This document shows, piece after piece, positions 42,534 through 53,005 of a stretch of 64,000 nucleotides of DNA. Origin of the DNA: Heloderma charlesbogerti (Eukaryota; Chordata; Lepidosauria; Squamata; Helodermatidae); assembly GCA_026122225.1 (NCBI GenBank), contig JANEZZ010002764.1, positions 558,001 to 622,000 of the forward strand, written 5' to 3'. The position numbers and the translations under genes are program-made. Every line of letters begins with the position of its first letter. Within the stretch, counting starts at the first letter, position 1. The notes under the pieces were generated by a model. The model was not told the DNA's origin. It saw only the letters and a list, made by a program, of their open reading frames with translations, and ran no database searches.

Positions 42534-43482
42534 TAGGGATGGCGGAGAATTTCTCCACGAATCCCTGGGAGAATCCCCCGAAATTGGTGGGGAAATTCTC
42601 CGCCAGCCCCCCGCCCCCCCCAGGATGGGACTTACCGTGGCCAAATATCCCTCTTGGCAGCGGGTCCCGGCGGCGTTTCGGCGGTGTTTCGTCAGGGGCG
42701 GGGGCGGCGGCCAGTCTCCCGACCGGCTGCCGCCGCCGCCATTGAAAAAAAAAAAAGTAAAAAAAAAAAAAACCACACACACCCGTGATAGGCTATGTAA
42801 CGATTTACGTAGCCTATCACGGCTAGATTTCCAAAGTCAGCCATGATAGGCTACGTAAATCCTCACGTAGCCTATCACGGGTGACTTTGAAAAAAAAGGC
42901 GCATACGCAAATGGTGGCGGCCCTTGTGCGCCGCCATTTGCGTTCCTTATTTTGGCACGTCTAGTCTACGTAAACATTTACGTAGACTAGAGCAAAAATA
43001 AGGGAACGCTATTTGCATTGCCCTTATTTTCGCCGTAGTCTACGTAAATCTTTATGTAGACTAGACATGTCAAAATAAGGAACGCAAATGGCGGTCCCCA
43101 TGGGAGCCGCCATTTGCGTACGCCCTTTTTTTTTTTTTCTTCAAAGTCTCCCGTGATAGGCTATGTGACGATTTACATAGCCTATCACGGCTGACTTTGG
43201 AAATCTAGCCGTGATAGGCTATGTAAATCGTTACGTAGCCTATCACGGGTGTGTGTGTGTGTGTTTTTTACTTTTTTTTTCACGGCCGGGTAGACGGGGC
43301 GCTCCTCCCCGGCCTGAATTTTGGCGGCGAGGGATCGGGCGCCTCCCCCCTGGCCTGAATTTCGGCCGGGTGAGGCGGGGCACCTCCCCCCCTCGCCTGA
43401 ACTTCGGGGGGAGAACCGAAGCGCCTCCCCCCCACCACGAAGCAAGCTTCGAGAACAGGTAAGGGACTTTCGTCCATCCCTA
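42534..43482 (-). mobile_element. pal-hAT copy, complete, TSD gacaaaa(c/t)
   Basis: It starts TAGGGATGGCGGAGAATTTC (tail) and ends CAGGTAAGGGACTTTCGTCC then ATCCCTA (head). The flanks gacaaaac (42526-42533) and gacaaaat (43483-43490) match at 7 of 8 bases. It has the full palindrome series, including two TAGTCTACGTAAA types at 42960-43070, and a G/C-rich tandem block at 43290-43430. The short ATG frame in the hairpin hits a stop before the donor. Confidence 0.9.
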
Positions 43483-43490
43483 GACAAAAT

Positions 43491-44070
43491 GTGTGAACAG
43501 TTTTACATGTGCCACACAGCAATGTTAGTGTGACGGCACAAGATGCAATTCAGAAGGCACTGTTGCTGCACTACATCCATCCATTTTAATAGGAGAGCCT
43601 TATAAGCACCATAGAAATGGACAAACAGCAGGACTGCTTGGGAGATGGCTCCTCCCACATGGGCACCATGCTAATATCATTTCCATCAGTTACAACTCGC
43701 GAGTTCCAGGCTTACCATGTCACAGTGACCTATGTCCAGCTCATCCTGAAGCCTGAATTGTGGTGTTCCCTCTTCTAATGGGCTTCCAGCTATGCTTCTA
43801 TATTGTTTTCAGTTTATCAAGAGTGGAAACAGAAGTGCTTAAGTCTAGACAACTGTGATCCTCTGAGTAGATTTGCCCTGTAGATCCTGAAAGACAAAAT
43901 TAAGAAAACTATGGTACATGGGTGGGCCCTAAGCTTGGGTCACTGCTGTTGCCTTCTGGGTAAAGAAATGGCAGATGGCAGCCAAAGGTGGCAGCTAGAA
44001 GCAGTCTCAAAACAGAGATTCCAAGCATAACTCTTGAGAATTATGCTTGGAATCATTTGATTTTACTTTA

Positions 44071-44105
<35 letters not shown>

Positions 44106-44939
44106 ATGTCGCAGCCTGAAATGATTCACAGATACACTCCCCCCCCCCAAAATCCTTTGCCAAAATGGCCCTCCCCAGTAAGATGGTGAAATGGAAGGGT
44201 GATTTCAGCTTATGGGAGGAGCTTGGTGGAGTCAAGCAGCAGTGCCCTGGAGGGTTTGTGGGAGAGCCCATACATACACTGGGGGCAGAGCCCAGCATAA
44301 AAGGATATGAAGCTCATGCGTTCTGCACCCCACAAGTTGTACAGATCCAGAGTACAAAGGCAGAGCCCACAGAAAACACACTGTTCATATAACAGGTAGA
44401 AATGGGGTTTCTAACGTGGTGCCTGTAGGCACCAACATCCCCAGAGATGTTACTCTGGACACCCACCAGCCTCTGGGCTCCCTGCCTCTCCTAATTTTTA
44501 TTTTATTTTATTAAGATGTTTTAATTTAAAAGAAATTAACTAAGAGGCTGACATGCTTCAAAGCCAAGGGCTGCCCTCTAGTGCTATCTTTATGAGGGTT
44601 CAAAAGAGTCTGTGCTTCGGAGCTCAAACCACACCTCAGCCTTGTACTTAGATTGTTTGGCAAGTCACTTTTCTTTTAGTCTCATGAGTTTGCGTTCTGG
44701 GAAATGAGTGCTTTTTAACCAGCCATGTCCACCATGGCAGCCATTTTATGAATGAACAAGACTCGCATGGTAGCCATTTTGTGAGAGCACCCATGAAACC
44801 CTCTCAAAATTCCAAATGTGCCCACTGCCCCCCAAAAGTGAGGACCCCTGGTATAGAACTCTACCATGTGCTCACACATGTCCTGAAACTGAGCAAAATA
44901 TATGCCCATGATACCTAGCCAACACAACTCAGTTGAATA
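43491..44939. other. No gene recognised
   Basis: Unique sequence with an (AG)n tract at 44077-44105. Frames at 44068-44392 and 44715-45089 show no domain. Confidence 0.45.
44077..44105. repeat. (AG)n microsatellite
   Basis: Fourteen or so AG units after a poly-A. Confidence 0.95.
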
Positions 44940-45340
44940 TAGGGCTGTGCACCACCTCGTTACGAAGTCCGAATAATGAGGCAAAGCGGGCTTATTCAAA
45001 GCAAAATCCTCATGATACAAGGTAGGGCAGAGCAGTACCAAGGCGCCCCAGGGCGAAGCGCCTCCCCCATCACGAAGCACCTCCACCACCTAGTATATTT
45101 GGAGCTCTACTTACTTAATGCCTGAGCAGTCCAGACAAGCTGTCTCCAAAATGTATCAACTTCTGAACACTCATGTGGAGGGGCATGAGAAGGAGGAGGA
45201 GGGAGGGGGAAAGCAAGCAGACGTGGGAAGGCAGGGGGAGGCAGGAAAGTGAGCGCAGGAGGAGGAGGGAGTGTGCTTTGACGAATAGGAACTCTCAGCC
45301 AGAACCAATGCCAGCAGTCTCCAATCAGAGAGAGGTGGAG
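44940..45340 (+). mobile_element. hAT-like MITE, TAGGGCTGTGCAC family
   Basis: It starts TAGGGCTGTGCACCACCTCG and is homologous to 1132-1528 in inverse orientation through CAGTCTCCAATCAGAGAG (45318). Beyond that, 45340-45960 contains a TATATATAC box-like site, a CGTGTGCGTGCACGTGC simple repeat (45427-45466) and unassigned sequence that may belong to the same element. The right terminus was not found. Confidence 0.55.
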
Positions 45341-45964
45341 GAAGGCGATATATATACTTTGGTGAAAGGCTGCGTTTGGTTATTGTGCTAGCTGTGTCTT
45401 TGGGAGACAGGGCTGGTGTGGGTAGATGATCATGTGTGTGCGCGTGTGCGTGCACGTGCATGTGCATTCCTAGGAGTTGCTCTTTCAATTCATTTGATTT
45501 TGATTGCCATTGGGCTTTCCTCAAAATTTAAATTAAAAGGAAGCAGCTTGGTTGTACTGGGAATGTTTCCTCACTCCTCTGTCCCCTTTGGGACGGTGTC
45601 TTTTGCAGCACCTCTTCCAGCCTCCCTCTCCTATTTCCTTCTACCTCCTACTCATTTGTTGTTTGTATTTGATTAGAGTCATCTCTCCTTTCCATAATTT
45701 TTCAACCTAACATAGTTTTTTCCCGGTTGTTGCTGCTACACTCTCCCCTCCCCCACCATTCCTGTGTTCATTTGTTTATCTCAATTTTGGCCTCCGGAAA
45801 AGGCTGCGTTTGTTGTTTGCTGTTTGTTGTTTAACGTCGACTGTCACTTCTGCTTTCTCCATTCTAATTCCTTATCATTTTTCACTGTCAACTCTGTCTC
45901 TTTCAGATTTTTAAAAACTCAGTCTTGTTTCAATTTTTAAAAGCAAATATTGACTTCTGGCTGG

Positions 45965-46355
45965 GCATGTTCCTCCCCCCATAGGGTGCTGCCATTTGCG
46001 TATGCGGTTTTTTTTTTTCCGAAGTCACCCGTGATAGGCTACGTAACGATTTACGTAGCCTATCACGGCTGACTTTGGAAAGCTAGCCATGATAGGCTAC
46101 ATTAATCGTTACGTAGCCTATCACGGGGTGGGTTTTTTTTTTTTTACACTTTGTTTCGCGGCCGGGGAGACAGGGCGCTTCTCCCCGGCCTGAATTTCGG
46201 CCGGGCGAGGTGGGAAGCCTCCCCCCCAGCCTGAATTTCGGCCAGGTGAGGTGGGACAGCTCCCCCCCCTCGCCTGAATTTCGGGGGGGAGAAGCGAAGC
46301 GCCTCCCCCCCATCGCGAAGCACCCCTGCGAAAAGGTGACTTTCATACATCCCTA
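45965..46355 (-). mobile_element. pal-hAT copy, tail side missing
   Basis: It begins inside a CCCCCATAGGGTGCTGCC palindrome half. It has two GATAGGCTACG palindromes (46030-46070, 46088-46128) and a tandem G/C block (46165-46290). It ends AAAAGGTGACTTTCATACAT then CCCTA. A 4-base deletion has removed the TAAG of the donor. The 3' flank gtatatta has no partner. Confidence 0.75.
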
Positions 46356-46858
46356 GTATATTATAAAGAAATTAAGGAATTAGAAGGGAGAACAAGGGCC
46401 TTGACACCAGACTGAGCAGGCACACAGCTCACCTGGTCACACAGTCTTACCCACTAGATATTTGAAAACTAGGTTTCAGATACTGGTAGATTCTGTATTT
46501 TAGAGGACTAAGAGCCTGTGATGTTAAATGTGTTGCTGCAGTGATGTTTGTTTTTTGTTTTTTTGAATTAAACTGAGCCCTTGAGCCCACAATGGAAGGG
46601 GAGGTTTAATCCTTCTCTCCCTACCACAATCGTGAAAAATATTGCCCCGGCACTGCAAATAGCATTAGGGAAGAAAGCTCCTGTTAGCACCCCATGTAAT
46701 CACATATAGTTAGGCCCTAACTATAAGCTTGAAATAATGCATATCACCTTTCATATCTCTAGATGAGGGCCTTAACAGTGGAAAAAGAGGGGATGATGAT
46801 GGTTTAGACTAGTCAAAGGCTTTCCTAACTATGCTTCCAAGAAGGAATCCCTGATGAA
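46356..46858. other. No gene recognised
   Basis: Unique sequence with no motif-bearing frame. Confidence 0.4.
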
Positions 46859-47064
46859 CTAGGGATGGCACAAACACCCGACTGGGTCCGGGAGTCCATC
46901 GGGCTCCCCCCTGCCCACAACCCTGTAGCACGCCCACTGAGCCCCTGGCCTCACTCATGCCCGCTCGTGCCCTCCTGGATGCTCCCCGCACTCACCTGGA
47001 CCTGTCCAGGAGTACCCGCCATTTTGCCGAAGTGTGTGTTTGTTTACAAAAAAAAAGGAGCAAG
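46859..47064 (+). mobile_element. hAT-like terminus, truncated
   Basis: Near 46860 is TAGGGATGGCACAAACACCC, then a G/C-rich segment ending at a poly-A (47049-47058), with CCGCCATTTTGCCG. It resembles the heads of fold-back elements but no right terminus was found before the 5S-derived SINE. Confidence 0.4.
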
Positions 47065-47076
47065 CAAAGGGCTAGA

Positions 47077-47236
47077 TGCACCTGATCTCGTCTGATCTTG
47101 GAAGCGAAGCAGGGTCAGCCCTAGTTAGTACTTGGATGGAAGACCTCCTGGGAATCAGGCTTCCTGCATTGAGCAGGGGTTGGGCTCGATGGCCTTGTAG
47201 GCCCCTTCCAACCCTATGATTCTATGATTCTATGAG
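47077..47236 (+). mobile_element. 5S-rRNA-derived SINE with CR1 3' tail
   Basis: 47080-47155 closely matches the interior of vertebrate 5S rRNA: CCTGATCTCGTCTGATCTTG, GAAGCGAAGCAGGGTCAG, TTAGTACTTGGATGGAAGAC and CTCCTGGGAAT. That region includes the internal pol III control region. It is joined directly to CTGCATTGAGCAGGGGTTGG..GCTCGATGGCCTTGTAGG..CCAACCC ending ATTCTATGATTCTATGA, the CR1 3' end. The 5S 5' part is missing or diverged. It is a SINE3-like design in which CR1 machinery recognises the tail. Confidence 0.85.
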
Positions 47237-48095
47237 CTAATTAAAAATGCACATATTTAAATATGTGCACATTTGAGCTGGGAAAGCTTGATCTACACAA
47301 TATTAAAGGAATTATGCCTCTAATATTGTTTGGGCGTTCACCACGACACAGGAAGTGCTGTGGGGGTAGCACCCCTCTCACCATCATGGCATTTGCTATT
47401 GATCTATCTGGGCAGGAGATTCCATATCCACACCACCATCACTACCTCAATTCTCTAAATACACCCCCAAAGTCAGATGTAGATATTGCCATTTTCTTCA
47501 CAAACACTTTCGTCTTGATATTACTTTTCTTGCTTATTTATTTTTCTTGCCTCTTGTATAATCTCTGCGGCTCTTTACCAGATACATTGACATGGTTCCC
47601 AGTGTTTTTTCAAGTCATGCTATCGCTATCATTACTTCTGAAAGAATTACACCTCAGATAAAGAGTACAATCTAGATAACTGACCATCTGCACTTGGCAG
47701 AAAACATCAATCAGATAAAAATGTTTTATTTTAATGCTTTGAATTTCAAACTTTCCAAAAAAAGGGGGAAATTAGTGTCACTGAACACTTCTCTCCCTTA
47801 ATCTTTCACCTCTATGTGTTTATGAATGACTTAAATTCTTTTCAAACTTGAAGCACTGGGAAGAAAAATAATCAAAGAAATTATTTTCCATTAGATCATC
47901 TTGAAGGAATAGTTCCAATTACACCAAAGGGGACTAAATGAAATGTGCTTATGTGTGAGCAACGTGAAATGCATTCATTAGAATTAATCCCATCTCACTC
48001 TTCTTGCTTTACTTTCTTGAGTGGCAATCAGTCGGTCTCTAAGATGTGTTCTTGACCCAGCCATTTTAGAATGCAAACACAACTAAAGTATTTTA
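47237..48095. other. No gene recognised
   Basis: A/T-rich unique sequence. The 132-codon frame 47263-47661 has a hydrophobic run but no splice or start context that I can support. Confidence 0.45.
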
Positions 48096-48185
48096 GGCTG
48101 CAATCTTGTACACACTTACCTGACAGTAAGTCCAGTTGAACTCAGTGGGGCTTACCCCTGAGTAAACATGCATAGGATTGCACTG
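48096..48185 (+). mobile_element. PIF/Harbinger-like MITE, TTA-flanked
   Basis: TTA|GGCTGCAATCTTGTACAC at the left and CATAGGATTGCACTG|TTA at the right. The 3-bp TTA duplication and the inverted ends GGCTGCAATCYTRT support the PIF/Harbinger type. The interior AGTCCAGTTGAACTCAGTGG is palindrome-like. Confidence 0.7.
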
Positions 48186-48218
48186 TTAAAAGTTCTGGCT
48201 TATGAATTTGCCTTAACT

Positions 48219-48353
48219 CAGTCTTTCCCAACCTGGCACCGTCCAGATGTTTTGGACTACACCTCTCATAATCACTGTCCACTGGCCATGCTGACTGGGG
48301 CTCATAGGAGTTGTAGTCTAAAACATCTGGAGGATGCTAGGTTGGGCAAGGTG
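48219..48353. mobile_element. Palindromic MITE (GGACTACA..CTCAT type)
   Basis: The ends CAGTCTTTCCCAACCTGG and CTAGGTTGGGCAAGGTG and the arms CCAGATGTTTTGGACTACA / TGTAGTCTAAAACATCTGG are inverted copies. It is a symmetric fold-back MITE, related to 20311-20444. Confidence 0.75.
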
Positions 48354-48394
48354 ATTTTAACGGGTTCCATAGAAACACATCTTGCATGTGGGCT

Positions 48395-48482
48395 TCCCAT
48401 AGGCTTCAGGTTGGCCACTGTGAGAACAGAATGCTGGAATCTAGGCTTTTGGTCTGATCCAGCAGGGCTCTTATGTTCTTAT
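48395..48482 (+). mobile_element. CR1-group LINE 3' end fragment
   Basis: AGAACAGAATGCTGGAATCT, TTGGTCTGATCCAGCAGGG and CTCTTATGTTCTTATG match the 3' end of the CR1 copy at 33510-33582. Confidence 0.85.
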
Positions 48483-48765
48483 GGTGCAGGAATAATTACA
48501 GATAAATATATTTCAGATTGATTTAAAATATTGGAATGGGTTTCTTTCCTTTTTTTCCTGTTAATTTTTATACTATTATTTTAAATTGCTGTGAAATAAT
48601 TCATTGGAAATGGAAATTAATACAAATATATTTATACCAAAATAAAAAGCAAGCATATAGAGAGTTCTGAAAAGTGCGTTCAGGTCTATTCTGCAACAGT
48701 ACTTTCATTTTAATTTCCTTTCCTATACCACTTCCTCTAATACAAACATTCAAAAGAGCTTCTTA
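48483..48765. other. No gene recognised
   Basis: A/T-rich unique sequence. Confidence 0.4.
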
Positions 48766-49187
48766 GAGAGCAACCCTGTGGCCCCTAGACAGTGCCTCAG
48801 GGGCCATAGGATATTTCAGATTGCTGGATCCAAGGCTGGAATCAGCCCTCTGACCTCAGACCCAGGAGTCCATGCTCCCCACTCCCCACCCTGCCGCTGT
48901 GGGGAGAACTGTGCTGGCTACCTTGCCAAGGTTGCAAACATGACCTCGGAGGGAAGGGAAAGGGGGCATGCCAGTGGGCAGGGGGTGAGGAGACTGGAAG
49001 TCTGCCTTATGCCATATCCAGAGGCCTCTCCAGCCTCCCCCCCCACCCAAAAATTCCCATCTAGCTAACATGCAGAGCAGGGGGAGCGTGGAAGCTAAGG
49101 TCATGTCCATGCTGCTCCCTCTCTGCATAGGATTCTCATCAGCCTCTGAGTTTGGAGGCTGATGGGAATCATGATAGGATTGTGCCC
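48766..49187 (+). mobile_element. PIF/Harbinger-like MITE, GGGTGCAATCCTAT family, copy 3, TTA-flanked
   Basis: Flanked by TTA at 48763-48765 and 49188-49190. The left end is GAGAGCAACCCTGTGGCC and the right end ATGATAGGATTGTGCCC. The interior matches copies at 22459 and 26395 (CCTCAGACCC.., CCTCTGAGTTTGGAGGC..). Confidence 0.7.
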
Positions 49188-49190
49188 TTA

Positions 49191-49929
49191 AATTCTCAGA
49201 GCAAGCCTCCATTGGTGTTTTGTAGTTGTGGTCATCTGGGTGGGAAAGAAAGAAGGCTAGGCCTCCTGGGCATGAATAGGGAGACACAAGGAGGACAGAT
49301 GAACCTGAACCTAAAGAGAATGAAAAGTTGCCCTGAAAAGGCCAAGATGCGATACATAAGTAAATATGGAGGAAGAATCCCAAGAAAGTAGGGGGGGGGA
49401 GGGAGAACCAAAGACCACAAAGAGGTCTCTCCTTCTGGAAAGAGGGGTTTCGAATTCTTGACACTATGAGAATTGGTGTAAAGGTTTGACACATTGTATA
49501 ACGTTTCAGCACTGGCTATGATCTACTGATCTCACTATGGCCTCATTGTGATTGCATTATGACCTCATCAAGTAATCAGAAGTACTAATTTAACAATAAC
49601 AAGAACAAAACAAACAAACCTCTATAGGCATATGACTTTCAGGTTTTTCCACAAAGGGGGGGGTCTAAGACACTTAAAGTCCTACATGGAAAAAATGCAC
49701 TCTGCATTCCTCTAACTATACTGCTGATGAGAATGATGCCCCAATGATGCCCCACCAGCAATTCATTGTAGCCTACCAGGCTCTTGATAAACTTCTTGTG
49801 TTGGGTTTTGTTTTTACTGACAGCCTGGGACTGCAAAACACAAGCAGCAAGCTTTTGGTCTGTGCTGAAGTTGGCTTGTCACCATTTATGCACTTCTGCT
49901 TAAACCATAAAATATTATGATATAATGAA
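49191..49929. other. No gene recognised
   Basis: Unique sequence. The minus-strand frame 48856-49512 overlaps the MITE and has no domain. Confidence 0.45.
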
Positions 49930-50229
49930 GTTGTTGTTGTTGTTGTAGTAAAGCATTTCTATAGCACTTTCAGTGTCCAAATCACTTCATATACACAATT
50001 ACAGTAATTCTTACAACAGTTCTCTAAGGCTGGCCAATATTATCATCCCCATATTGCCCTGAGGTCTCTGAGGGTGAAAAACAGTGGCTTGTCTAGGGTG
50101 TATGGCTGGATCAGCAGCAACTTCCTGGATCACAGCTTGTTCTTAGCCAGAATGCCAGCCCTCCATAAAGAAGGTCAGATTATCTCCTGACATCCAGTCC
50201 AGCACTCTGTCCACTACACCACATTGGCC
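49930..50229 (-). mobile_element. MIR-type SINE
   Basis: Reversed MIR layout: CATTTCTATAGCACTTTCAG, CTTACAACAGTTCTCTAAGG, ATTATCATCCCCATATTG and GAAAAACAGTGGCTTGTC. It ends with a tRNA-like head (CTGTCCACTACACCACATTGG, complement of an A box). An insertion of about 30 bp lies in the middle. Ancient and diverged. Confidence 0.65.
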
Positions 50230-51018
50230 GGCATCACACGCATTGGTCTCCGACATGAGAGAGGAGGGAAAGGAGGCACACCAGGGGGTGTGCCCCAGGA
50301 GATCCACGCGTTGGTCTCCGACATGAGCTCCCAGTTCCCAGACATGTCCCCAAAGCAGCACCAGACCTATGCCAGTCCTGGAGCTGGCATAAATTAGTCC
50401 CCTCCTATTGAAACCAATGGGAGTGAAATACTAAGGGGAAAAATGGCTCTGGAGAGAATTAGAAACAAATGCTGCTGCTCCCTCACTTCTGCTCTGCCAG
50501 CATGATCATCAGGACTTAAGATCCGAGTAAGCAGGGATAAGATCTGGCAATAAATCTCAGCTATCCTTAAAGGAATAAACAGCACTGGTGCTACTTCCAA
50601 GCTGTTACATTTATAATCAGTGAACTTGTGATCCGACTTAGAGCAATTGCCAATTGAAGCCCAAGAAAAATGCTTTATTTTTTTGCAGTCCTACTTATAC
50701 AGACAAGATGCTGAAATGCTGAAAGAGACAACTGCATAAATCAAACTTGGCTTGAAGCCTGATAGAAAGATATATTCAATGATTTAAAAAAAACTGCCAG
50801 TTTAGAAGTCCAGAGTTAAAGCTATAGCTATCTCATGTTGGTCCAGACACCCAAAAGCCAGGAAACTGGAAGCTAGGGCGGATGCCTTAACTGAGATGCC
50901 CCATGATCAGTCATGATGTTGTGCAATCTCACGAAGTGTGCTTGCTTACAACTTACCCTCTATTCACACACATTTTTCCTTGGTCTTGCAGGCCCAAATC
51001 CAAACGGTGAGGATGGAG
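50230..51018. other. No gene recognised
   Basis: Unique sequence. GCGTTGGTCTCCGACATGA is repeated at about 50240 and 50306, a local duplication of about 20 bp. Confidence 0.45.
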
Positions 51019-51104
51019 TAGGGGTGGACGAAAGTCCCTTACCTGTCCTCGAAGGATGTTCGCGGTGGGGGGGAGGCGCTTTGCTGCTCCCCCTGCGAAG
51101 TTCA

Positions 51105-51470
51105 GGCCGGGGGGGGAAGGCTTCCCACCTCGCCCCGGCCGAAATTCAGGCCGGGAGGGAGGCTTCTCACCTCGCCCTGGCCGAAATTCAGGCCGGGGGG
51201 GAGGCTTCCCGCCTCGCCCCGGCCGAAATTCAGGCCGGGGAGGAGGCTTTCCGCCTCGCCCGGCCGTAGGGGTGGACGAAAGTCACTTACCTTTTCTCGC
51301 AGCTTGTTCGCGGTGGGGGGGAGCACTTCGCTGCTCCCCCCGCGAAGTTCAGGCCGGGGGGGGAGGCTTCCCTTCTCACCCGGCCGAAATTCAGGCCAGG
51401 GGGGAGGCTTCCCTTCTCGCCTGGCTGAAATTCAGGCCGGGGAGGAGGCTTCCCGCCTCGCCCGGCCGCG
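51105..51470. repeat. G/C-rich tandem subrepeats of about 42 bp in pal-hAT heads
   Basis: Repeated units contain CGGCCGAAATTCAGGCCGGG followed by GGAGGCTTCCCGCCTCGCC. Four copies lie before and four after the second head. Similar blocks are at 250-400, 10620-10735, 43290-43430 and 46165-46290. Runs of 5-8 G suggest quadruplex potential. Confidence 0.8.
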
Positions 51471-51688
51471 AACACGAAAGTTAAAAAAAAAAAAAAGTCC
51501 CCTGATAGGCTACGTGACGATTCACGTAGCCTATCATGGCTAGATCTGGAAAGTCAGCCGTGATAGGCTACGTGAATCGTCACGTAGCCTATCCCGGGTG
51601 ACTTTAAAAAAAAAAAAAAGCGCGTACGCGAATGGCGGCCCCCATAGGGAGCCGCCATTTGCGTTCCTTATTTAGTTGCTGTAGTCTA

Positions 51689-52346
51689 CGTAAATGTTTA
51701 CGTAGACTACGGCGAAAATAAGGGCAACGCAAATAGCGTTGCCCTTATTTTCGCCGTAGTCTACGTAAACATTTACGTAGACTACAGCGACCAAATAAGG
51801 AACGCGAATGGCGGCTCCCTATGGGGGCCGCCATTATCCGTACACACTTTTTTTTTTTTTTTTTAAGTCACTCGGGATAGGCTACGTGACGATTGATGTA
51901 GCCTATCATGGCTGACTTTGCAAATCTAGCCATGATAGGCTACGTGAATCGTCACGTAGCCTATCAGGGGACTTTTTTTTTTTTCTTTGATTGCAATGGC
52001 GGGGGCGGCAGCCGGTCGAAAGACCGGCTGCCGCTCCCGCCCCGCTCCAACACCGGACGAACTGCCAGCCGGACCCGCCGCCGGGAGGGACATTCAGGGA
52101 AGGTAAGTCCCGTCCCGGGGGGGGGGCGGGGGGGTGCAGAGGATTTCTCACCAAAACTTGTTCAGGGGGCCGAACACGTTGGCGCTCGGCCCCCCGAAGT
52201 TTCGGGGAGAAATTCTCCGCCATCCCTACCCGGCCGCGAACTCGAAAGTTAAAAAAAAAAAAAATGCCCCCTGATAGGCTACGTGATGATTAACGTAGCC
52301 TATCACAGATAGATCTGCAAAGTCAGCCGTGATAGGCTACGTCAAT
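51689..52346 (+). repeat. Tandem duplication unit 1 (about 658 bp)
   Basis: Begins CGTAAATGTTTACGTAGACT and is repeated head to tail at 52347. Long internal frames on both strands are identical in the two units. The only visible difference is a one-base length change in a poly-T run (about 51848 and 52507). Confidence 0.93.
51996..52102 (+). other. Candidate first-exon module (107 nt), unit 1
   Basis: The ATG at 51996 opens MAGAAAGRKTGCR.., open to GGGAAG|GTAAGT at 52102/52103. It ends GPAAGRDIQGR before the TAA of the donor. An identical copy is at 52655-52761. Confidence 0.35.
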
Positions 52347-53005
52347 CGTAAATGTTTACGTAGACTACGGCGAAAATAAGGGCAACGCAAATAGCGTTGC
52401 CCTTATTTTCGCCGTAGTCTACGTAAACATTTACGTAGACTACAGCGACCAAATAAGGAACGCGAATGGCGGCTCCCTATGGGGGCCGCCATTATCCGTA
52501 CACACTTTTTTTTTTTTTTTTTTAAGTCACTCGGGATAGGCTACGTGACGATTGATGTAGCCTATCATGGCTGACTTTGCAAATCTAGCCATGATAGGCT
52601 ACGTGAATCGTCACGTAGCCTATCAGGGGACTTTTTTTTTTTTCTTTGATTGCAATGGCGGGGGCGGCAGCCGGTCGAAAGACCGGCTGCCGCTCCCGCC
52701 CCGCTCCAACACCGGACGAACTGCCAGCCGGACCCGCCGCCGGGAGGGACATTCAGGGAAGGTAAGTCCCGTCCCGGGGGGGGGGCGGGGGGGTGCAGAG
52801 GATTTCTCACCAAAACTTGTTCAGGGGGCCGAACACGTTGGCGCTCGGCCCCCCGAAGTTTCGGGGAGAAATTCTCCGCCATCCCTACCCGGCCGCGAAC
52901 TCGAAAGTTAAAAAAAAAAAAAATGCCCCCTGATAGGCTACGTGATGATTAACGTAGCCTATCACAGATAGATCTGCAAAGTCAGCCGTGATAGGCTACG
53001 TCAAT
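52347..53005 (+). repeat. Tandem duplication unit 2 (about 659 bp)
   Basis: The junction sequence GTCAAT|CGTAAATGTTTACG occurs at 52346/52347 and again at 53005/53006. A third, diverged and partial unit then follows to 53538. The breakpoint falls inside palindrome arms. Confidence 0.93.
52655..52761 (+). other. Candidate first-exon module (107 nt), unit 2
   Basis: An identical copy of 51996-52102. The corresponding frame in the third unit (ATG near 53316) reaches a TGA before the donor. Confidence 0.35.

Noticed and set aside
44940..46355. One single hAT element spanning both termini
   Set aside because: Flanks gttgaata and gtatatta match at only 5 of 8 bases, and the two ends belong to different families.
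47077..47155. A 5S rRNA gene
   Set aside because: Only the interior of 5S is present, with several substitutions, no proper 5' end, and a CR1 tail in place of the 3' end and terminator; it is a SINE.
47263..47661. 132-codon frame with a hydrophobic run as a membrane protein
   Set aside because: Sits in A/T-rich unique DNA without splice or promoter support; the hydrophobic run is T-rich codons.
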